This document shows positions 58,424-64,000 of a stretch of 64,000 nt of DNA, piece by piece. The stretch covers positions 14,706,317-14,770,316 of the forward strand of contig OZ038379.1 of assembly GCA_964036045.1 (NCBI GenBank). The letters are read 5' to 3'. The translations under genes and the position numbers were made by a program. Positions within the stretch are counted from its first letter, which is position 1; each line of letters opens with the position of its first letter. The notes beneath the pieces are model-generated. The model searched no databases and was not told the origin of the DNA. It saw only the letters and a program-made list of their open reading frames with translations. The stretch is from Eutreptiella sp. 'Long Island Sound 2002' (taxonomy: Eukaryota > Euglenozoa > Euglenophyceae > Eutreptiales > Eutreptiaceae).

Positions 58424-58520
58424 GCGTACAAAAGCGAGGAGACGGCCCACCCGTGACTGCACAACACAACAGTTCTTTTATTGCAGCCGAGTTTCACCAA
58501 AACCCAGGTTCAGTAATAGA
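58424..58520 (+). repeat. Poly-C cassette family, copy c (core only)
   Basis: GGAGTCGCGTACAAAAGCGA, GGAGACGGCCCACCCGTGA, followed by GTTTCACCAAAACCCAGGTT and CAGTAAT, tracks copy e (62,562-62,680) with gaps. There is no long G run; only the tail of the cassette is present. Confidence 0.6.
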
Positions 58521-58526
58521 GACGCA

Positions 58527-59099
58527 ATGGAAAAAATCATGGCTGACTCTTCTCAACAAAGTCTTGATCTCCTTGCCAGCGCCTCCAGCGCCTCACAGAG
58601 ATCAGTGGATATGTTCGGGGCCCTTTTGGACAGCCTTACCCCTGAGAGTGCTAGCAGTACCCCCATTTCACCCCCACGTCCCAAAAACTTGAGTGCTATT
58701 TTTTCATGTATCAGCAACCAACTCGACAAATTTCGCTCTTCCTCCCACAAGCAGAACCCACGGCTTTCCGTGAGCCAAGAGAGCACTGATTTGCTGTTTA
58801 CCCCTCAAAGGAATACTTCTGCCGAAGTCATTTCTCCCGCCTCCACCCAAAAGCAAGCAAACAACGGTGTTGATCAGTCTGCTAGTGAAGCGGACAGGCC
58901 CATTGTGGAACGCCCTCGCGGAAACATTTTACGCCCTCACCTCTATCAAAGCTCAGAGGAAGCCAAGAAAGAAAAGGAGTACCGTAAAAAGTTCTACCGC
59001 AGGTCGCCGCACGCCCACCAAAAGAAAAAACACCCTCCACATGCCAAGTCTCAGGAATATCGTGTGTTTAGGACGACCCGCACCCGCACAAGTTCATAG
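58527..59099 (+). CDS. Ser-rich unknown protein with basic C-terminus
   Basis: ATG 58,527, 190 codons, stop 59,097. The N-terminal part is Ser/Ala-rich and helical (SSQQSLDLLASASSASQRSV, FGALLDSLTPESASS); a middle part (LSAIFSCISNQLDKFRSS) is followed by RPRGNILRPHLYQ and a strongly basic tail (KKEKEYRKKFYRRSPHAHQK). The frame opens upstream to 58,356, but that part is the repeat cassette. No family recognised; nuclear or RNA-binding role only a guess from charge. Confidence 0.35.
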   Translation: MEKIMADSSQQSLDLLASASSASQRSVDMFGALLDSLTPESASSTPISPPRPKNLSAIFSCISNQLDKFRSSSHKQNPRLSVSQESTDLLFTPQRNTSAEVISPASTQKQANNGVDQSASEADRPIVERPRGNILRPHLYQSSEEAKKEKEYRKKFYRRSPHAHQKKKHPPHAKSQEYRVFRTTRTRTSS

Positions 59100-60389
59100 G
59101 AAAAGCCCTCACCAGACGTTTTGAGTGCTCCCACTTGATTTGTCTTTCTCCGGATGGTGATTTCATTGTTGCTGCCGAATTACCGTCTCTCATTTGATCT
59201 GAACTCTCATTTTTGTCTCCCACACATATGCACTTTCTGTACCCTGTACTTGATGTCAATCTACCAGTTGCTGAGGTGACCAGGGACGCTTGGTCTGATT
59301 TCACTGAGTTGGTTTCATTTCGAGGTTCAACTAGGCGTGGCATAGAGAATAAAGATGCACTTATGCCATGCTGTGGAGTGCATTACCTCAATTTGTATAG
59401 CTGTACTGTCTGTCTGTTTGTCTGTATCTCCAATTTTCATTTCCATCCCAATCCTCACTCTTTAAGTAGGTCTCACCCCCCCCCCCCAAAAAAGAACACT
59501 ACATATCTTTTATCGCCCCCCCCCCCCCAGGGACCTGGGTAAATGCCGAGATATGAGGGGAGCACCTGTATTGCACACGTGAGCCCACTGACCCATGATG
59601 GTGTCCCGCCGTGATCTGAGCCCTTGGCGGCCTGCCCTTGGTGCACAAGAGCATTGCACCGAACAGGCACGTGCCCTCCTCAATACAATCCCACGCTGCA
59701 ACCCCTTCCCCCCGTCCCCCCCCCCCCACACCCATACCACAACCTCCCCCTCCCCCAAACAAACGCTTCAGGGAGCCGCCCGTCCGGATGGCAGATTCAT
59801 GGACCAATGGAGAAAGCCCAAGAGATCTCTGCCAGGGCATGGGGGCGCGGCGGGCCGGATGATGGGAGGTTTGTCGCGCCCGCTGCCAACGGAAGTCAAC
59901 ACCAGTGACCCCGAGGCTCAGGAAGGCCCCGTGACCTGCTTTCTGTGGGGAACCGGCAGGATCACCGACGGAGTGACAGGTGTGGCAAGAAGAATGGGCA
60001 ACATCCCTCGGCAACCCAGACTAGTGAAGCCTCCCGAGCGAAGGCAGGGGGTTGGAGTCAGGGAGTGAAGTGGTGTAAGACAGGGGGTGGGTGTGCGGGG
60101 GCCAAGGGGATGGGGGGCAACGACAGCCAGCCCAGCCCCCCACCGCCTCCCTGACACCACTCGTCGGGCCGCCACTCGTCGGTCCTCGGACAAGATGTCT
60201 GAATTCGCAGCGCACCGCCGATGCGCAACATTTTGGTGACGCGGAACCCTCTGGCCTCATTGGGCAACCACCCGCATCAGTGATGGAGCGCCTCCGGACT
60301 TCACAGTTCAGGATTGACCAATTGTGAAGCCTGTCAGCGCTGGCAGGGGAGTGGACGCCATGTAGACAGCACGCTGTGTCTCTGTCCCC
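59100..60389. other. No gene recognised
   Basis: C/A-run tracts at 59,477 and 59,515, poly-C at 59,717. ORFs of up to 171 codons on both strands overlap and are Gly/Pro/Arg-rich. A 12-bp duplication CCACTCGTCGG(G/T)CC at 60,155-60,185 is present. Confidence 0.4.
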
Positions 60390-60745
60390 ACTGTCTTAGG
60401 CGGCCGAAACAGGTACACATTTGTACCGGGGTCGTTAGAAAAATGAACAGAAAAATATGGTGGGTAAATTCTATCAAATACCCACTTTTTTTGTCAACGA
60501 TTTTTCGAAGAAGGAATGGGTTTCAAAAAAGTCAGTTTTTCAACAAGGCTGTACAAAAGGGGTGCCTTTTCACACTTCCTAATCAGGGATTGGGAGGCCT
60601 CGGAATCCAAAAATCATTTTTGCGGGAAAATGGAGCTATTTACCCACATTTTGGATTGCGAGGCCTCGCAATACACTCACGGGGGGGACGTCTCCTCGGT
60701 CCCGGTACGCGACCCCCCCCCCCCCCCCTCCCTGCCCTCCGGGCC
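60390..60745 (-). mobile_element. Poly-C cassette family, copy d (short full copy)
   Basis: On the plus strand it starts CTGTCTTAGGCGGCCGAAAC, AGGTACACATTTGTACCGGG and ends CGTCTCCTCGGTCCCGGTAC, GCGACC then C18. The inverted copy e has both ends in the same relation. Interior is AT-rich with the palindrome ATTGCGAGGCCTCGCAAT. Listed minus so that the GTCGCGTAC core reads as in copies b, c and e. Confidence 0.65.
60656..60673. repeat. 18-bp palindrome ATTGCGAGGCCTCGCAAT
   Basis: A perfect palindrome, repeated exactly at about 62,809-62,826 with close variants near 60,598 (GGAGGCCTCGGAATCC) and 62,741 (AATGCGAGGCCTCGCATT). Each sits next to TTACCCACATTTT-like sequence, so the palindrome is a conserved internal part of the cassette family. 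Confidence 0.9.
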
Positions 60746-60924
60746 AACTTAGTTGCCAAGGGTCAACAGCTACCGGCCATACATATAGTGGCGCCGAAGG
60801 CGCCCGAATTTTTTTTCATTCCCCTTGCCCATTTTGTCCGCTTTGCACCCCAACATTATCCTTGAACCCAACCTTGACTCTAATGCCCACCCCAACCCTC
60901 AGCCTACTCCTAACCCTACCCCCA

Positions 60925-60965
60925 AACCTTTCCCTTGACCCTAACCCTAACCCTAACCCTAATCA
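60925..60965. repeat. Interstitial telomere-like CCCTAA repeat
   Basis: Four CCCTAA units preceded by about 100 bp of degenerate ACCC-CAACC units. A second degenerate cluster is at 62,110-62,190 (CCCTAACCCTAGCCC), and GTTAGGGTTAGG is at 62,325. Too short and degenerate for a chromosome end. Confidence 0.8.
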
Positions 60966-61139
60966 AGACTGAATATTGGGACCGAGCTGGTGGGGGAGGG
61001 AACATTAGATATGAATGGTGAGGGACACCAATGAGTTACACATTGAAGGCCGTTGACAGGGTGGAATCAGCTTGCAAGTGATCCCCTTCACCACAAGGCC
61101 CACTTTCAAGGCTTTTGTGGACTTGTGAGGGGCCAAAAT

Positions 61140-62060
61140 GCCCCAAAATGGGCTCAAAATAGGCTCATTTCACCCGTTTGTGCACCCCAAATGGTCTAGG
61201 ATGAGTTTTGGAAAAATGCGTTTTTGACCCATTTTTGACCCATTTTTGGTCCCAAAACAGCGCATCTTCAAGGCATTTTGGGATTTTCGGAGGACCAAAA
61301 TGGGCCACCCCAAGCTCAAAACAGTCCAAAAACACTTGTTTTAGCATCACACATGGTCTAGGATCATTTTTGAGAAAAGTCATTTTTCTGCCCCTATTGG
61401 ACCCTATTGACCCATTTGGGCACCCACCTGTTTGGGCTTGAGCTTGCAGCTTGCCGCAGCCTACTGGGCTTGGGTACGGGGGTCTAGGCGTCCATTTGGG
61501 CAATTTTGAGGGGTGGAAACCACAAAACGAGGGGGGTTGCGGGTGGAGTAGCTGCCCTCGGAATCACGTTTTGAGCCATGTAGCCAAAGATATGGCCTAT
61601 TCTTGGTTTGTGGCTGTCGCCAGCCAATCTGCACAAAATTTGGGGCTTGTGGGGGCCTTTTTGGGCCGTTTCCGGGACATATGGTGGAGTCAGAGGGCCG
61701 CAAATGGCTCGTTGACACAAGAAAGTCAAGCCGCACATGGAGTGCACCCACCCTTTCCCTTTCCTTGGCCGTTTTGAATGGGTTCTAGGGCTCTTTTGGC
61801 CCAAAAATGGCTGTTTTTGGCCCTAAATTGCAGTTTTTGAAACTGAGGTCCGCCACTTGCGACACCCATTCCCGGCCGCCACCGTTGAGTTTCTGGCTCA
61901 AACTTTGTGTGGTTGTCCCTCACACCCATAGGTATCATCCACCAAAATTTCACTCGAATGTGAAGCACCACGACGGATGTCTGATTTTCCCCCATTTCGC
62001 GCGTGCTGCTTGCTGCTTGTTGCTGCTTGCTGCTTGTTGCTGCTGCTGCTGCTAAACCTG
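61140..62060 (-). repeat. Diverged relative of the TIR element interior
   Basis: AATGCGTTTTTGACCCATTT, CAAGGCATTTTGGGATTTTC, AGCCATGTAGCCAAAGATAT, (TGCTGCTTGT)n correspond in order to copy 3 (52,280-53,280), with many differences. The terminal CTACACCCC repeats and flanking (TA)n are missing. Confidence 0.7.
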
Positions 62061-62394
62061 GTAGGTCCACCCTAGACCCTAAAAAGGGTTATAAAACCAA
62101 GACTGTTTCCACCAGCTCGGTGACCCTAACCCTAACCCTAGCCCTAGCCCTAACCCTAGCCCTGCCCCTAGTCCTAGCTCTCACCCTAGGCTCGGGTTAG
62201 AATGAGTGTAGGGGTCCAAAATGGAGAGCAATGATGTGGCAAAAGCAGCCATGAACGAAATTTGGGGGATCTTGTGCAGCCCAATCAACATGGCTGGCAT
62301 GGCCAAACCAACTGGCTGCAAAGGTTAGGGTTAGGTTTATGGTGATGGTATGGTTAGAGGGAGGGCAAGGGGAGGCAAGGGGAGCCTGTGCCCC

Positions 62395-62487
62395 CCCCCC
62401 CCCCCTCGCCCCCCCCCTCAACACCCCAAATCTCCCCACCTGGACCCCCCCCCCCAACCGACCCTCCCTGAACCCCCCCCCTTCCAA

Positions 62488-62524
<37 letters not shown>

Positions 62525-63175
62525 TTGGGGCCTTCGGCCCACTTCTACTGGGGGGGGGGAGTCGCGTACAGAAGCGAGGAGACGTCCCCCCCGTGAATAC
62601 ACTCAATTGGAATGTGTAAAAGGACCCCGTTTCACCAATATGTGGTTCCTGTTCAGTGCAATTATCATTGTAAATAGGTGTATTTCTAAATATGCATTTT
62701 GAAAATTGGGGGTAAAATAGCCAAATTACCCAGTTTGGAATGCGAGGCCTCGCATTGCAATTCAGAATGTGGGTAATTCAAGGGATTTACCTACATTTTC
62801 AATTTCGATTGCGAGGCCTCGCAATACAAATTGAAAAGGGCATCATTTACCTACATTCCTCAGTCAGTGAGCATGAAAAGGCTAAAAGAAACATCATGAC
62901 AAAATGTTCTGAGATACGAAAGTAAAAAAGTAGGGTACCTAACTCAAAATACCCCAGCTTTTGAGCCTCTACCAGAAAAATATAGGTAATTTGCCAAATC
63001 CAGCATATGCTTTTTTGGGCTGAAAACATGCATTTTTGGGGGTAATTGGACCAAAAAGCTGACTGCTTAAATTTTCCCTCGGCAAAAAGTAGGTAAATGA
63101 GGCAAATTACCTAGTCAAAATTGGCAGACACCCCGGTACAAAAGTGTACCTGTTTCGGCCACCTAAGACTGTGGC
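62395..63175 (+). mobile_element. Poly-C cassette family, copy e (long, inverted to d)
   Basis: From left: C-runs including 32 consecutive C (62,490-62,521), TTGGGGCCTTCGGCCCAC hairpin, G9, AGTCGCGTACAGAAGCGAGG, AGACGTCCCCCCCGTG, an AT-rich interior with TTACCTACATT and GCGAGGCCTCGC palindromes, ending CCCCGGTACAAAAGTGTACC, TGTTTCGGCCACCTAAGAC. The ends match copy d in reverse. No ORF of note. Confidence 0.65.
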
Positions 63176-64000
63176 GTGCACGTCTCGAGTGGCGTTAAGG
63201 GAGTCAAACGGAGGAGGCCTGCTGGGTGGACGACCAGGCTTCGACGAGGGCTGAGCGGAAGGCGCCGTGGGCAGCACAGTATGGGATGGTGGGGCGGAGG
63301 TCGTGGGGCTGAGACAACACATGAGGGCCCCGGCTGGGTTGGAGGCGAGGGGGATATCCCTGGGACATTCCGGGATCCTGGGCTAGCCGCTCGGTGTCAG
63401 TGGAGTGGCTAGCATAGGGGCCCAGGCAGAACCAGGCGAGTGCCGTGGTCCCGTGGTTGGGGTACCAGAGTGCGACGCCCAGAAAGTGGGATGCGCATGG
63501 AATTCTAAAATGAGATGCAACGTACGGATTACTAGCGACGACGTCAGCAGCTTGGCAGTGCCACTGCAATACCGTGCGTCAGCGTGCAGAGATGTCCACC
63601 ACCTCTTGGTCACTGTGAAGTGACGATGGGCCTCCGATGTACAGAGGGGGATATGCACCAATTTCCTGATGTAGAGTCCCCGAACACCCCCGAGCGCCTC
63701 CATGTACATTCCCGCTGGTTTGTACGTAGGCCAGTACAGACAAGCCCCCCATCTACAGAACGCCGGTAGCGGAACCACAGTCGCTTGGTCACCTCCCCCG
63801 ACCGCATGCGCACCTCTGCGCATTCGATGCCGTGGACCCCAGTCCCTGGTCATGTGTGTGTTGCAGTGGTGATGTGGTGCCCTCCCCGATGGGACTGAGC
63901 CTCCCCTCTTTCCTCCTCCTGACGGCCGCCTCACTGCACGTGGCAGTGGGGGGCCCGCAATGCGACCCGCGCAACGTCACGACGAGCTCCGCCCTGGGCC
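63176..64000. other. No gene recognised at right edge
   Basis: A 183-codon minus-strand ORF (63,934-63,383) and shorter plus-strand ORFs show no domain, splice pairing or repeat. Sequence is GC-moderate and non-repetitive here; a gene extending beyond the window cannot be excluded. Confidence 0.35.

Overview
This is a repeat-dominated window of a eukaryotic nuclear genome, most likely a protist or microalga. Eukaryotic signs are chromovirus-type LTR retrotransposons, a giant non-LTR (LINE) element, canonical GT-AG introns, long (TA)n and (TCC)n microsatellites, satellites and short CCCTAA (telomere-like) runs. I cannot fix the lineage: several features recall dinoflagellates or other large-genome algae, but no marker gene is present. 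No bacterial operon, CRISPR array, rRNA or intact tRNA gene was seen.

Region 1 (1-18,771) is a three-level nest of LTR retrotransposons, all on the minus strand. Element B (gag, protease, a Dam-like domain, RT) starts at 18,771. Element A (5,215-16,307, 11.1 kb, 798-bp LTRs with one difference noticed, 5-bp target duplication) is young and sits inside B's gag. Element C (LTR 1,658-1,993, gag running off the left edge) sits in B's RT just before the expected YxDD catalytic motif. A has gag and pol in one frame separated by a single TGA, which points to stop-codon readthrough. B stays in one frame across gag, protease and the Dam-like domain but carries five isolated in-frame TAA/TAG codons. 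Between pol and the 3' LTR, A has an unusual stretch dense in stem-loops (7,258-7,758).

Region 2 (18.8-28.8 kb) holds a few exon-like genes among satellites: an HTH-psq (pogo-transposase-like) gene with a verifiable intron, a CHORD-like zinc gene, an exon of unknown family, and a C2H2-type zinc-finger exon with a long poly-Ser tract ending at a GTGAGT donor. The arrays are 64 bp x 7 (palindromic) and 85 bp x 12.

Region 3 (32.4-45.7 kb, minus strand) is a 13.3-kb LINE. In order it has an N-terminal His/Pro-rich segment, a CCCH-finger protein, a Ulp1-like cysteine-protease segment, an APE-type endonuclease, RT with RNase H, and a zinc-finger C-terminal part. The segments are joined by single stop codons or -1 frame changes.

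Region 4 (45.7-64 kb) is mostly non-coding: GC-homopolymer satellites, an 841-bp-period repeat, an inverted pair of a terminal-inverted-repeat element lodged in (TA)n DNA (a third copy lies at 28.9-30.3 kb), and a dispersed family ending in poly-C with a GTCGCGTAC...CGAGGAGACG core. A few short exon-like ORFs are listed with low confidence.
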